Origin: Solibaculum_A intestinale
GTDB taxonomy: Bacteria > Bacillota > Clostridia > Oscillospirales > Acutalibacteraceae
Assembly (NCBI RefSeq): GCF_040096205.1
Contig: NZ_JBBMFD010000005.1
Span: 1 to 64,000 of the forward strand
Length of the DNA: 64,000 nt
Reading direction: 5' to 3'
Shown here: piece after piece, positions 16,859 to 25,664 of the stretch
How the letters are laid out: each line of letters starts with the position of its first letter
How positions within the stretch are numbered: position 1 is the first letter of the stretch
Notes under the pieces: model-generated
Told to the model about the DNA's origin: nothing
The model's database searches: none
Seen by the model: the letters and a program-made list of their open reading frames with translations, nothing else
Program-made: the position numbers and the translations under genes

Positions 16859-17689
16859 TTGTTTCAAGAGATTTTGTTTCCGGTTATGATTGTCGGGATC
16901 ATCGGCCTGCTGGCAGGCGTCGGCCTGGCGGTAGCGGCCATCGTCATGGCCGTGCCGGTGGACCGCAAGGCCCAGGCCATCAAAGAGGCGCTTCCTGGGG
17001 CCAACTGCGGCGCCTGCGGCTATTCCGGCTGCGAAGGGTACGCCAAGGCCCTGTCGGAAGGCTCGGCCCCGGCGGGGCTCTGTTCCCCGGGCGGCGCGCA
17101 GGTAGCCGAAGAGATCGCTTCCATTCTGGGGACCGCTCCGGCCCAGGTGGAGTATAAAACCGCTCTGGTCCGCTGCAACGGCACCATTCAGAACACCGGG
17201 GTGAAGATGGAGTACGACGGCCTGAGAAGCTGTGCGGCGGCCAGTATGTTTTACGGAGGCACCGGCAAATGTTCCTACGGCTGCATCGGCTATGGAGACT
17301 GCGTGGCGGCCTGTGAGTACGGAGCCATCCAAATTTGCAACGGGGTGGCGGTCATCAACCCGGCCCGGTGCAAAGGCTGCAACAAATGCGTCACCGTCTG
17401 TCCCAAGCACATCATCGAGCTGGTCAGCGCCCAGGCAGCGTCGGTGGTGCGCTGCCGCAACCAGGACAAGGGCGGCGAGACCCGCAAGCAATGCTCCGCC
17501 GGCTGCATCGGCTGCATGCGGTGCGTGAAGGCGTGTGAATTTGACGCGGTGCATGTGAAAAACTTCCTGGCAACGGTGGACTATGACAAGTGCACCGGCT
17601 GCGGCAAATGCAACGAGGTCTGCCCGGTGGGGTGCATCAGCATTCTGAAGGTGCAGGAAATCCAGGAAAATCCCGCAATCGTTTCTTAA
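16859..17689 (+). CDS. rnfB: Rnf complex subunit RnfB
   Basis: A 276-residue Fe-S subunit that receives electrons from ferredoxin. One N-terminal helix is followed by a [4Fe-4S] domain GANCGACGYSGCEGYAKAL, then several ferredoxin-like motifs (CSYGCIGYGDCVAAC, CKGCNKCVTVCP, CIGCMRCVKAC, CTGCGKCNEVCP). It uses a TTG start 10 bases after GGAGG; no in-frame ATG would keep the helix. Last gene of the operon, followed by a terminator. Confidence 0.95.
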   Translation: MFQEILFPVMIVGIIGLLAGVGLAVAAIVMAVPVDRKAQAIKEALPGANCGACGYSGCEGYAKALSEGSAPAGLCSPGGAQVAEEIASILGTAPAQVEYKTALVRCNGTIQNTGVKMEYDGLRSCAAASMFYGGTGKCSYGCIGYGDCVAACEYGAIQICNGVAVINPARCKGCNKCVTVCPKHIIELVSAQAASVVRCRNQDKGGETRKQCSAGCIGCMRCVKACEFDAVHVKNFLATVDYDKCTGCGKCNEVCPVGCISILKVQEIQENPAIVS

Positions 17690-17705
17690 AAAAGTCATAT
17701 GGCAG

Positions 17706-17741
17706 AAAACCAGCCCGCCGAGATTTCGGCGGGCTGGTTTT
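17706..17741. terminator. Bidirectional terminator after rnfB
   Basis: AAAACCAGCCCGCCGA-GATT-TCGGCGGGCTGGTTTT, a 16-bp perfect stem with A and T flanks, 16 bases after the rnfB stop. Confidence 0.9.
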
Positions 17742-17821
17742 CTATTTGCGGTAGAAATCAGTCCCATAAAAACGGATTGTGGACATTTGCTTAATTGCGT
17801 TCACATATAATTTCAAAATTA

Positions 17822-17850
17822 TTGCTTTTTCACCAATAAAGTGCTATAAT
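17822..17850 (+). promoter_or_regulatory. Promoter of the cas operon
   Basis: TTGCTT and TATAAT with exactly 17 bases between them, about 75 bases upstream of cas3 in an AT-rich gap. Confidence 0.7.
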
Positions 17851-17925
17851 ACTGTTAAATTTTAGTTGTTTTAAGTGCTCAACTAAGAAAATCTACGATT
17901 TTCGTACGAAAAAGGGGGATTGCCT

Positions 17926-20073
17926 ATGACCATCTATTTGGGGCACCGCGCCGAAGATGGCCGGGAGCAGCTGCTTTTGGACCATTTGACCGGCGTCGCC
18001 CGGTACGCGCAGGCCTTCGCCGATTCCTTTGGCGCCGGTGCGCTTGCGTACCAAATCGGCCTTGCCCACGACGCCGGCAAGTATTCGGACAAGTTTCAGC
18101 GCCGCATTCGCGGCGCAGCCGTGCAGGTGGATCATTCCACCGCAGGGGCGCAGCTGATGATTGAGCGGAGAAACGCCCCCGCCGCCTACTGCATCGCCGG
18201 CCACCACGGAGGACTGCCCGACGGCGGCGGGCAGTATGACCAGGCGCAGCCCACCCTGTCTGCCCGCAAAGAAAAGCCGGTGGAACCTTACGACGGATTT
18301 TGGCGGGAGGTGACGCTTGAACCGGCGGCGTTTGCTCCCCCAACCATCTTAGGCAGTGGGGGCTTTACCGCCTCCTTTTGGATTCGAATGCTCTTTTCCT
18401 GCCTGGTGGACGCAGACTATCTGGATACCGAGGCCTTTATGCAGGGAAAAAAGCCGCCTAGGGGAGACTACGCTTCCATTGAGGAACTGCTTGCCCGCCT
18501 GTACCGATACATGGAAGACAACTTTAAAAACCCAAAAGGTGATCTCAACCGGGAGCGGTGTGCCATTTTGCAGGCCTGCATGGATGCGGGTAGGCAGCAA
18601 AGCCCCGGGCTTTTTACCCTGACGGTTCCCACCGGCGGAGGAAAAACCGTATCCTCCCTGGCCTTTGCGCTGGAGCACGCGAAGAGACATCACCTTAAGC
18701 GCGTGATCTACGTCATTCCGTTTACCTCGATCATCGACCAAACGGTGAGCGAGTTTGAAAAGATTCTGGGAAAAGGAAACGTGCTGGCCCATCACTCCGG
18801 CGTGGAATATGAGGACGGGGAAGGAAACGATTCCGACCAGTCCCGCAAAAAGCTGGCGGCGGAAAACTGGGACATGCCCGTGGTGGTCACCACGGCAGTG
18901 CAGTTTTTCGAGTCCCTCTTTTCCAATAAGCCTTCCCGCTGCCGCAGGCTTCATAACATCGCCCAGAGCGTGATCATCTTTGACGAGGCCCAGACCATTC
19001 CGCTGCCATACCTAAAACCCTGCGTGCGCGCCATCGCGGAGCTGACCGTCAACTATCGCACGTCCTGCGTGCTGTGTACCGCCACCCAGCCTGCACTGGG
19101 CCCCCTGTTTGCCGAAGTTCTGCCCGCGCTTCAAAGCCGGGAGCTGTGCCCGCCGCTCAACTACGATGTATTTCGCCGGGTGCAGTATGCGAACTTGGGC
19201 AAGCTTTGCGACGAGGAACTGGCGTCCCGGCTCAACGGGCATACCCAGGTGCTCTGCGTGGTCGGTTTGCGCAAGCATGCACAAACGGTTTTCGCGCTTC
19301 TTGAGCAGAAGGGAAGCGTGCACCTATCCACTCTGATGACCCCGCGGCACCGCCGCATCATGCTTCGGCTCATCCGCAGGCGGCTCAAAAGGGGTAGGAC
19401 CTGCCGGGTGGTTTCCACCAGCCTCATTGAAGCGGGGGTGGACGTGGACTTCCCGGTGGTTTACCGGGCCGAAGCGGGGCTTGACTCGGAAATTCAGGCC
19501 GCCGGGCGCTGCAACCGGGAGGGAAGCCGCCCTCTGGAGGAAAGCTTTGTCTATCTTTTTACGCCGGAGGACGCCTATACCGCTCATCTGCCGCACATGC
19601 TCCGCCGCCCTATGGAAACCGCCCGGAATGTGGTTCGCGGCTGCAGAGAGCTCGACGCGCCCGAAACCATCGAGCGGTATTTTACCCAGCTTTATCAGCT
19701 CAGCGGGCCTCTTCTGGACCAAAAGCAGGTGGTATCCCGGTTCGAGAAGGCCCAGGGAAGTTATCCCTTTGCCACCGTAGCGGGGGACTTTCGCTTGATC
19801 GAAACGAATACCCGCGCCGTCATCATTCCCAAAGGGGCGCAATACCGCAAGCTGGAGGAGCGGCTGCGAAGCGGGGAGCGTTCGCGTGGATTGTTTCGCA
19901 AGCTGGGAGTCTTTACGGTCAGTGTCTACGAGCGGCAGTTTGAGGCTCTGGCGGGCCGGGGCGCGCTGGAATTTCTCGACGAGCAGGTTGCCATTTTGCG
20001 GGACCTGACGCTTTACGACGGAAAGACCGGGCTGAAAATACCGGAAGGGTGCGGGGAAGTGCTGTTTGTCTAA
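17926..20073 (+). CDS. cas3: CRISPR-associated nuclease-helicase Cas3 (type I-C)
   Basis: A 715-residue protein that unwinds and degrades target DNA recruited by Cascade. The HD nuclease domain comes first (LAHDAGKYSDKF with H48-D49, and AGHHGGLPD), then a superfamily 2 helicase with Walker A VPTGGGKT (about residues 233-240), the Walker B-type box IIFDEAQ (about 350), TATQPAL and the motif VI region QAAGRCNREG. ATG 17926 follows GGGGG. A hairpin with a T-run separates it from cas5. Confidence 0.95.
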   Translation: MTIYLGHRAEDGREQLLLDHLTGVARYAQAFADSFGAGALAYQIGLAHDAGKYSDKFQRRIRGAAVQVDHSTAGAQLMIERRNAPAAYCIAGHHGGLPDGGGQYDQAQPTLSARKEKPVEPYDGFWREVTLEPAAFAPPTILGSGGFTASFWIRMLFSCLVDADYLDTEAFMQGKKPPRGDYASIEELLARLYRYMEDNFKNPKGDLNRERCAILQACMDAGRQQSPGLFTLTVPTGGGKTVSSLAFALEHAKRHHLKRVIYVIPFTSIIDQTVSEFEKILGKGNVLAHHSGVEYEDGEGNDSDQSRKKLAAENWDMPVVVTTAVQFFESLFSNKPSRCRRLHNIAQSVIIFDEAQTIPLPYLKPCVRAIAELTVNYRTSCVLCTATQPALGPLFAEVLPALQSRELCPPLNYDVFRRVQYANLGKLCDEELASRLNGHTQVLCVVGLRKHAQTVFALLEQKGSVHLSTLMTPRHRRIMLRLIRRRLKRGRTCRVVSTSLIEAGVDVDFPVVYRAEAGLDSEIQAAGRCNREGSRPLEESFVYLFTPEDAYTAHLPHMLRRPMETARNVVRGCRELDAPETIERYFTQLYQLSGPLLDQKQVVSRFEKAQGSYPFATVAGDFRLIETNTRAVIIPKGAQYRKLEERLRSGERSRGLFRKLGVFTVSVYERQFEALAGRGALEFLDEQVAILRDLTLYDGKTGLKIPEGCGEVLFV

Positions 20074-20163
20074 GCACAGGCGGCGATTAAAAAAATTTCG
20101 GAGGAAAGACCGGCAATGAAAAAGGAAAGAGGGAATGCCACTGAAAGGAAGGTTGTATTTTGA

Positions 20164-20191
20164 CAGCCGAATGATCCGGCTGCTCTTTTTT
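20164..20191 (+). terminator. Terminator-like hairpin between cas3 and cas5
   Basis: CAGCCG-AATGATC-CGGCTG then CTCTTTTTT in the 147-base gap. The six-bp stem is short, so read-through is likely. It would set cas3 apart from the Cascade and adaptation genes. Confidence 0.55.
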
Positions 20192-20220
20192 GAAACGGAA
20201 AAGAAATGGGGGGATATTTT

Positions 20221-20874
20221 ATGAGCAAAGGAATTCAAGTGGAGGTCTGGGGCCCCTATGCTCTGTTTACCCGCCCGGAGCTGAAGGTGGAGCGGGTGAG
20301 CTATGACATCATTACGCCCAGCGCGGCGCGGGGGCTAATAGAGGCCATCTACTGGCATCCGGGGCTGCGGTGGTGCATTGACCGCATTCATCTGCTCAGC
20401 CCCATCGCGTTTACCAACATCCGCCGCAACGAGGTCAAAAGCAAACTGCTCGTTTCCACCGCGCGCAGCGCGATGATGGGGACCGGTAAACTCCCCGCCC
20501 TTTATACCGGGGAGGACATCCAACAGCGCGCGTCTATGGTGCTTACGGATGTGCATTACGTCATCGACGCCCATTTTGTGCTGACGGACAAGGCCGCGCC
20601 CTCCGACAACGAGGGCAAATTTATCGACATCGCCCGCCGCCGCCTTTCCAGGGGCCAGTGTTTCCATTCGCCCTGCTTCGGATGCCGGGAGTTTCCCGCC
20701 TCCTTCCGGGCATGGGAGGGCGGACCCGTGCCCGCCATCGACGAAACCCGCGACCTGGGGCTGATGCTGTACGACATGGACTATTCTAACCCCAGAGACA
20801 TTCAGCCCACCTTTTTCCGTGCGAAGCTGGAAAAGGGCGTCCTAGAGGTGGCGGGGCAGGAGGTGCTGCGATGA
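20221..20874 (+). CDS. cas5c: Cas5c (Cas5d), pre-crRNA endoribonuclease
   Basis: A 217-residue type I-C Cas5. In I-C systems, which lack Cas6, this protein cuts pre-crRNA and caps the crRNA 5' handle. It begins KGIQVEVWGPYALFTRPELKVERVSYDIITPSAARGLIEAIYWHP when read across residues 3-48, the family's RAMP core, and contains the G-rich SCFGCREF region later. ATG 20221 follows GGGGGG. Overlaps cas8c by four bases (ATGA). Confidence 0.94.
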   Translation: MSKGIQVEVWGPYALFTRPELKVERVSYDIITPSAARGLIEAIYWHPGLRWCIDRIHLLSPIAFTNIRRNEVKSKLLVSTARSAMMGTGKLPALYTGEDIQQRASMVLTDVHYVIDAHFVLTDKAAPSDNEGKFIDIARRRLSRGQCFHSPCFGCREFPASFRAWEGGPVPAIDETRDLGLMLYDMDYSNPRDIQPTFFRAKLEKGVLEVAGQEVLR

Positions 20875-22631
20875 TTCTCCAAGCGCTAACCAAGTATTAC
20901 GACGCGCTGCTCACACAAGGCGCCATCTCGCCCCCCGGTTGGTGCGACGCGAAGGTTTCCTATGCGCTGCACATTGGGGACAACGGGGAACTGCTGGACG
21001 TTTTTTCCCTCAAGCAGCCTTCCCCCGACGGCAAGCGGGAGGTGCCGCAGATTCTCCGGGTGCCCGAGCAGGTGAAAAAGGCTTCGAATATAGCATCCAA
21101 TTTCTTATGTTGTAATAGTTCTTATTTTCTTGGAATCGACACCAAGGGAAAGCCAGCTCGCACCGCAAAATGCTTTGCAGCGGCCCGCGCCCTGCACGAA
21201 GCGGTGCTGGCAGATGCGGATTCGCCTGCCGCCCGGGCCGTCCTGGCCTATTTCGCCCGGTGGGAACCGGATAAGGCCGCATCTCACCCTGCCCTGCAGG
21301 AAACCCTTTCCGATATCCTCAAAGGGGCCAACCTAGTCTTTTGGATAAACGGTGGGTACGCCCAGGAGGATCCCGCCGTCCGCGCCGCGTGGGAGGGCCG
21401 CCGGGGCGAAGAGGAAGCTCCCTGCGGACGGTGCCTGGTTACCGGGGAAACCGCCCCCATTGCCGTGCTGCACCCTTCCATCAACGGAGTGAAGGGTGCC
21501 CGCTCCAGCGGCGCGTCCCTGGTTTCTTTTAATGAATCGGCAGAGGAATCCTACGGCAAGGAGCAGCGGGACAAGACCGGCCAGGGCTTCAATTCACCGG
21601 TCAGTAAGCGGGCGGCCTTTGCCTACGGGACGGCCCTCAACCAGCTGCTGCGGGACCGGGAGCATGTACAGGTAGTGGGGGATACCACCATCGTCTACTG
21701 GGCCGAGGACGGGGAGCCTCTCTGCCAGGATCTCTTCGGCGCAGGCATGTTCGGCGCGCCCAGCAGCCGGATGACGCAAAACGATTTAAACCGGGCCATC
21801 ATAGCGCTGGCAAAGGGAAAGCCGGTAAAGGTAAATGATGCCCTGTTAAACCCGGACAACCATTTTTATGTGCTCGGCCTTGCGCCAAGTGCGGCCAGAG
21901 TCAGTGTGCGGTTCTTTTATATGGATACCTTTGGCCGCATTCTGACCCATCTGCACGAGCATCACGAGCGGCTGCGCATTGAGCCGGTTGGGCTGTATCC
22001 CCCGTCCGTCTGGCAGCTGCTCAGCGCCACCGTCAACCCAAACAGCCGGGATAAAAAAGCCTCCCCGCCCATGGCGGGCGCTATGGTCCGGGCAGTGCTG
22101 GCCGGCGGGATGTACCCGGTTTCCCTGTTTGAGAATACCATGATGCGCATTCGCGCCGAGCGGGAGGTGTCCCCCAGGCGCGCGGCGATTCTCAAAGCGT
22201 TTTTTCTGCGCAACCAGATGTTTGCCGTCCCAAAGGAGGTTTTAGACGTGAAGTTAAACGAGGAAAGCGCTTATCTGCCTTACGTGCTCGGCCGGCTTTT
22301 TGCCGTGCTGGAAAAAATACAGCTGGATGCCAATCCGGGTGTCAACGCGACCATCAAGGACAAGTATTTCAACAGCGCCATGGCGATGCCGGCGGGGATT
22401 TTTCCACTTTTGACCAAGCTCTCTCAAAGCCATTTGCGTAAGCTGGAGGAACGCCGCCGCATCTACTATGAAAGAATGATTACCGATCTAAAGGGCCGCA
22501 TAGGGGAAACCCTGCCCGCCCGCCTGTCTTTGGTCGAGCAGGGCACCTTTGATCTGGGGTATTACCATCAGGTGCAAAAGCTGTATACAAAGAAACACAA
22601 GGAGGAAAAAGAAGATGGCGGAGCCGATTAA
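20871..22631 (+). CDS. cas8c: Cas8c/Csd1, large Cascade subunit
   Basis: A 586-residue type I-C large subunit, which recognises the PAM and recruits Cas3. Family-typical features include ISPPGWCDAKVSYALHI near the N-terminus, FLCCNSSYFLGIDTKGKPART (about residues 83-103), a zinc-finger-like CGRCLVTGE, and KRAAFAYGTALNQLL. It lies between cas5c and cas7c in the standard I-C order. Confidence 0.95.
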   Translation: MILQALTKYYDALLTQGAISPPGWCDAKVSYALHIGDNGELLDVFSLKQPSPDGKREVPQILRVPEQVKKASNIASNFLCCNSSYFLGIDTKGKPARTAKCFAAARALHEAVLADADSPAARAVLAYFARWEPDKAASHPALQETLSDILKGANLVFWINGGYAQEDPAVRAAWEGRRGEEEAPCGRCLVTGETAPIAVLHPSINGVKGARSSGASLVSFNESAEESYGKEQRDKTGQGFNSPVSKRAAFAYGTALNQLLRDREHVQVVGDTTIVYWAEDGEPLCQDLFGAGMFGAPSSRMTQNDLNRAIIALAKGKPVKVNDALLNPDNHFYVLGLAPSAARVSVRFFYMDTFGRILTHLHEHHERLRIEPVGLYPPSVWQLLSATVNPNSRDKKASPPMAGAMVRAVLAGGMYPVSLFENTMMRIRAEREVSPRRAAILKAFFLRNQMFAVPKEVLDVKLNEESAYLPYVLGRLFAVLEKIQLDANPGVNATIKDKYFNSAMAMPAGIFPLLTKLSQSHLRKLEERRRIYYERMITDLKGRIGETLPARLSLVEQGTFDLGYYHQVQKLYTKKHKEEKEDGGAD

Positions 22632-23505
22632 AAACCGTTATGAATTTGTGATTCTTTTCGACGTGGAGAACGGCAACCCCAACGGGGACCCCGACGCGGG
22701 CAATCTGCCCCGGTTAGACCCGGAAACCGGCTACGGGCTGGTAACCGACGTGTGTTTAAAACGCAAAATCCGCAATTATGTGGAAACCGTCAAAGAAGGG
22801 GAGTCCGGCTACCGCATCTATATCAAGAGCGGCGTTCCGCTCAACCGCTCCGACGCCGAGGCGTTTACCGGCCTTGAGATTGATCCCAAGACCATTAAGG
22901 AGCTCAAAAAGAAGGACGACCAGCTGGACACAAAGGTCCGGGATTGGATGTGCCGCGAATTTTACGACATCCGTACCTTCGGCGCAGTTATGACCACGTT
23001 TATGAAAAACAACCTCAACTGCGGACAGGTGCGCGGCCCTGTGCAATTGAGCTTCGCCCGGTCGGTGGACCCCATCGTTCCCCAGGAAATCACCATCACC
23101 CGCGTCGCCATCACCACCGAAAGCGATGCGGAGAACAAGGGCACTGAAATGGGCCGCAAATATATCGTCCCTTACGCCCTCTACCGGTGCGAAGGGTATG
23201 TTTCCGCCAACTTAGCCCGCAAGACCACCGGGTTTTCCGAAGAGGACCTGGACCTTCTCTGGCAGGCGATCCTCAACATGTTTGAAAACGACCGCTCCGC
23301 CGCCCGCGGCAAGATGGCCGTGCGCCAGCTCATCGTTTTCCGGCACGACAGCGAGCTTGGCAATGCCCCCGCTTACAAGCTGTTCGATACGGTTACCGCC
23401 CGGTGCCGCGACGGGGTGGTAAGCCCTCGTTCCTATCGGGATTATGAAGTTGTCATTGACACCGATTCTCTTCCGGAGGGCGTGACCTGCACGCAGATGG
23501 TGTGA
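22615..23505 (+). CDS. cas7c: Cas7c/Csd2, Cascade backbone
   Basis: A 296-residue protein that polymerises along the crRNA spacer. It has FDVENGNPNGDPDAGNLPR at the N-terminus, LVTDVCLKRKIRNYV and FGAVMTTF, all Csd2 signatures. ATG 22615 follows GGAGGAAAAAGA and overlaps the end of cas8c by 17 bases. Its stop overlaps the GTG of cas4. Confidence 0.95.
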   Translation: MAEPIKNRYEFVILFDVENGNPNGDPDAGNLPRLDPETGYGLVTDVCLKRKIRNYVETVKEGESGYRIYIKSGVPLNRSDAEAFTGLEIDPKTIKELKKKDDQLDTKVRDWMCREFYDIRTFGAVMTTFMKNNLNCGQVRGPVQLSFARSVDPIVPQEITITRVAITTESDAENKGTEMGRKYIVPYALYRCEGYVSANLARKTTGFSEEDLDLLWQAILNMFENDRSAARGKMAVRQLIVFRHDSELGNAPAYKLFDTVTARCRDGVVSPRSYRDYEVVIDTDSLPEGVTCTQMV

Positions 23506-24176
23506 CCGGTTTTCAGGAAGAAGAGTACCTGGCTATCTCCGGCATCCAGCATTTCGCCTTTTGCCGGCGCCAATGGGCGCTGATCCATCTGGAACGCCAA
23601 TGGGCGGAAAACCTGCGCACTGTGGACGGGCAGCTCCTTCACCAGCGCGCCCACGACGCAGCACAAACTGAAAGCCGCGGGGACACCCTGCTTGTCCGCG
23701 GCCTTCCGGTGGTATCCCATACCCTCTGCGTGCAGGGCGTGTGTGACGTGGTGGAATTTCACCGGGACGCAGCCGGCATTTCCCTTGCCGGCCGGGAGGG
23801 CCGTTGGGTTCCCTACCCGGTGGAATACAAGAAGGGAAAGCCGAATGCTTACGGGACGGACGAACTGCAGCTGTGCGCCCAGGCCATCTGCTTGGAGGAA
23901 ATGCTGCTGTGCAACATTTTGGAGGGCGCCCTCTTCTACGGGGAGCCTCACCGGCGAACCCCCGTGCTCTTTGACGATGCCTTGCGGGAGAAGGTCCTTG
24001 CTATGCTCAGGGAGATGCGAACACTTATGGCACGAAGCCATACGCCCAAGGCAACGCCCGGCAAATCCTGCAACGCGTGCTCTCTCAAGGATCTCTGCCT
24101 GCCGCGGCTTGCCCGTGTTCCCGCGGCTTCCGACTATCTGCGGCAGCACCTGCCGGATAAGGAGGATGTCCCATGA
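23502..24176 (+). CDS. cas4: Cas4 Fe-S exonuclease (spacer trimming)
   Basis: A 224-residue RecB-family nuclease that works with Cas1-Cas2 to process prespacers and fix PAM orientation. The Fe-S cluster cysteines are in FAFCRRQW near the N-terminus and CNACSLKDLC at the C-terminus. The catalytic block is YPVEYKKGK. It starts with GTG in the GTGA overlap with cas7c and ends in an ATGA overlap with cas1. Confidence 0.94.
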   Translation: MTGFQEEEYLAISGIQHFAFCRRQWALIHLERQWAENLRTVDGQLLHQRAHDAAQTESRGDTLLVRGLPVVSHTLCVQGVCDVVEFHRDAAGISLAGREGRWVPYPVEYKKGKPNAYGTDELQLCAQAICLEEMLLCNILEGALFYGEPHRRTPVLFDDALREKVLAMLREMRTLMARSHTPKATPGKSCNACSLKDLCLPRLARVPAASDYLRQHLPDKEDVP

Positions 24177-25204
24177 GAAAATGGCTCAATACCCTATTCG
24201 TTCTGTCGGAGGACAGCTATCTGGCGCTGGAAGGGGAAACGGTCCTGGTCTTAGCCGGCGAGGAAAAGAGGGGTCAGTTTCCGTTGCATACCCTGGAATC
24301 CATTCTGTGTTTCTCCTATAAAGGGGCAAGCCCCGCGCTGATGGGGGCCTGTGCCCAGCGGGGCGTCAACCTGTGTTTTTTAAGCCCCAAGGGCCGGTTT
24401 CTCGCCCGCGTCAGCGGCGAAAACCCCGGCAATGTCCTGCTGCGCAAAGCGCAGTACCGTGTTTCCGACGATGAGGGGCAAAGCTGCCGCTTGGCGCGTT
24501 GCTTTCTGTTCGGCAAGGTGTATAACTGCCGGTGGAGTTTGGAGCGCACCCGCCGCGACCATGGCCTGCGCGTAGACGAAGAGGTGCTTGCCCATGCCTG
24601 CTCTTTGCTTGCGAATGCACTGCCCGCAATTCTGTGCGAGACGGACCTGGGTGCCCTGCGCGGGCTGGAAGGGCAGGCCGCAGCCGTTTATTTCAGCGCG
24701 TTTGACCACCTGATTCTCAACCAGCGGGAGACCTTTTCTTTTTCCGACCGTTCCCGCCGTCCGCCTCTCGACCCAGTCAACGCTCTGCTGTCGTTTTCCT
24801 ATACCCTGCTGACAAATGCCTGTGTCGGTGCGCTGGAAAGCGTAGGGCTGGACGCCTATGTGGGCTTTCTTCACCGGGACCGACCCGGACGTTCTTCCCT
24901 GGCGCTCGATTTGATGGAAGAACTGCGTCCGCTGTTCGCCGACCGGTTTGTGGTCACCCTCATCAACAACCGCGTGATTCGTCCAAACTACTTTGTAACA
25001 CGGGAAAACGGTGCCGTCTGGCTGACGGACGAAGGACGCAAGGCGGTCCTTTCTGCCTGGCAGAAGCGGCTTGGGGAAACGCTTACCCATCCCTATTTAA
25101 AAGAAAAGCTCCCATGGGGGCTGGTTCCTTATGTACAGGCTCTGCTGCTGGCGAGAACGCTGCGGGGCGATTTGGACGCATATCCGCCGTTTTTATGGAA
25201 GTGA
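24173..25204 (+). CDS. cas1: Cas1 integrase (type I-C)
   Basis: A 343-residue spacer integrase. Metal ligands are expected in LRGLEGQAAAVYFSAF (Glu), AYVGFLHRD (His) and SLALDLMEELRPLF (Asp), all present. The N-terminal beta-sandwich starts LFVLSEDSYLALEG. It overlaps cas4 and is 10 bases before cas2. Confidence 0.96.
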   Translation: MRKWLNTLFVLSEDSYLALEGETVLVLAGEEKRGQFPLHTLESILCFSYKGASPALMGACAQRGVNLCFLSPKGRFLARVSGENPGNVLLRKAQYRVSDDEGQSCRLARCFLFGKVYNCRWSLERTRRDHGLRVDEEVLAHACSLLANALPAILCETDLGALRGLEGQAAAVYFSAFDHLILNQRETFSFSDRSRRPPLDPVNALLSFSYTLLTNACVGALESVGLDAYVGFLHRDRPGRSSLALDLMEELRPLFADRFVVTLINNRVIRPNYFVTRENGAVWLTDEGRKAVLSAWQKRLGETLTHPYLKEKLPWGLVPYVQALLLARTLRGDLDAYPPFLWK

Positions 25205-25214
25205 GGCGAGAAAG

Positions 25215-25505
25215 ATGTTGGTGCTCATTACCTACGATGTCAATACCGAGGATGCCGCTGGACGCAAACGGCTGCGCCAGGTTGCCAAGCAGTGCGTTAA
25301 CTATGGGCAGCGGGTGCAGAATTCCGTGTTTGAATGTTTGCTCGACCCTGCCCAGTGCCGGATGCTGCAAAGCAAGCTGTGCGCGATCATAGCGCAAGAG
25401 AAGGACAGCTTGCGGTTTTATTACCTTGGCAATCACTATCAGACCAAGATCGAACACTTTGGTGCAAAATCCGGATATGAACCTGAAGGGGTTTTATTGG
25501 TTTAG
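25215..25505 (+). CDS. cas2: Cas2
   Basis: A 96-residue ferredoxin-fold partner of Cas1. MLVLITYDVNTED places the conserved Asp on strand 1, and RVQNSVFECLLD is a family signature. ATG 25215 follows GAGGCGAGA. The stop TAG is 159 bases before the first CRISPR repeat. Confidence 0.95.
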   Translation: MLVLITYDVNTEDAAGRKRLRQVAKQCVNYGQRVQNSVFECLLDPAQCRMLQSKLCAIIAQEKDSLRFYYLGNHYQTKIEHFGAKSGYEPEGVLLV

Positions 25506-25664
25506 GTGCGAAGCAGGATCAATCAGCATTTGTTTGACGGTTCGCACCCGGATAGGACCTGTTTTGAAAATTTCTTTGTATCGGCAAAGGTACAAAAGCA
25601 GAATGGATCGCTCGTTTTTATGTAGAATGACGAAAAACGAGCAATGGTTTTGTTCGATTTTGCT
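25506..25664 (+). promoter_or_regulatory. CRISPR leader
   Basis: AT-biased 159-base stretch between cas2 and the first repeat. It holds an inverted TTTGTA...TACAAA pair (25572-25593) and homopolymer-rich sequence. Repeat orientation (ATTGAAAT at the 3' end) makes this the leader side, where new spacers enter and the array promoter should lie. No clear -35/-10 pair was identified. Confidence 0.7.
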
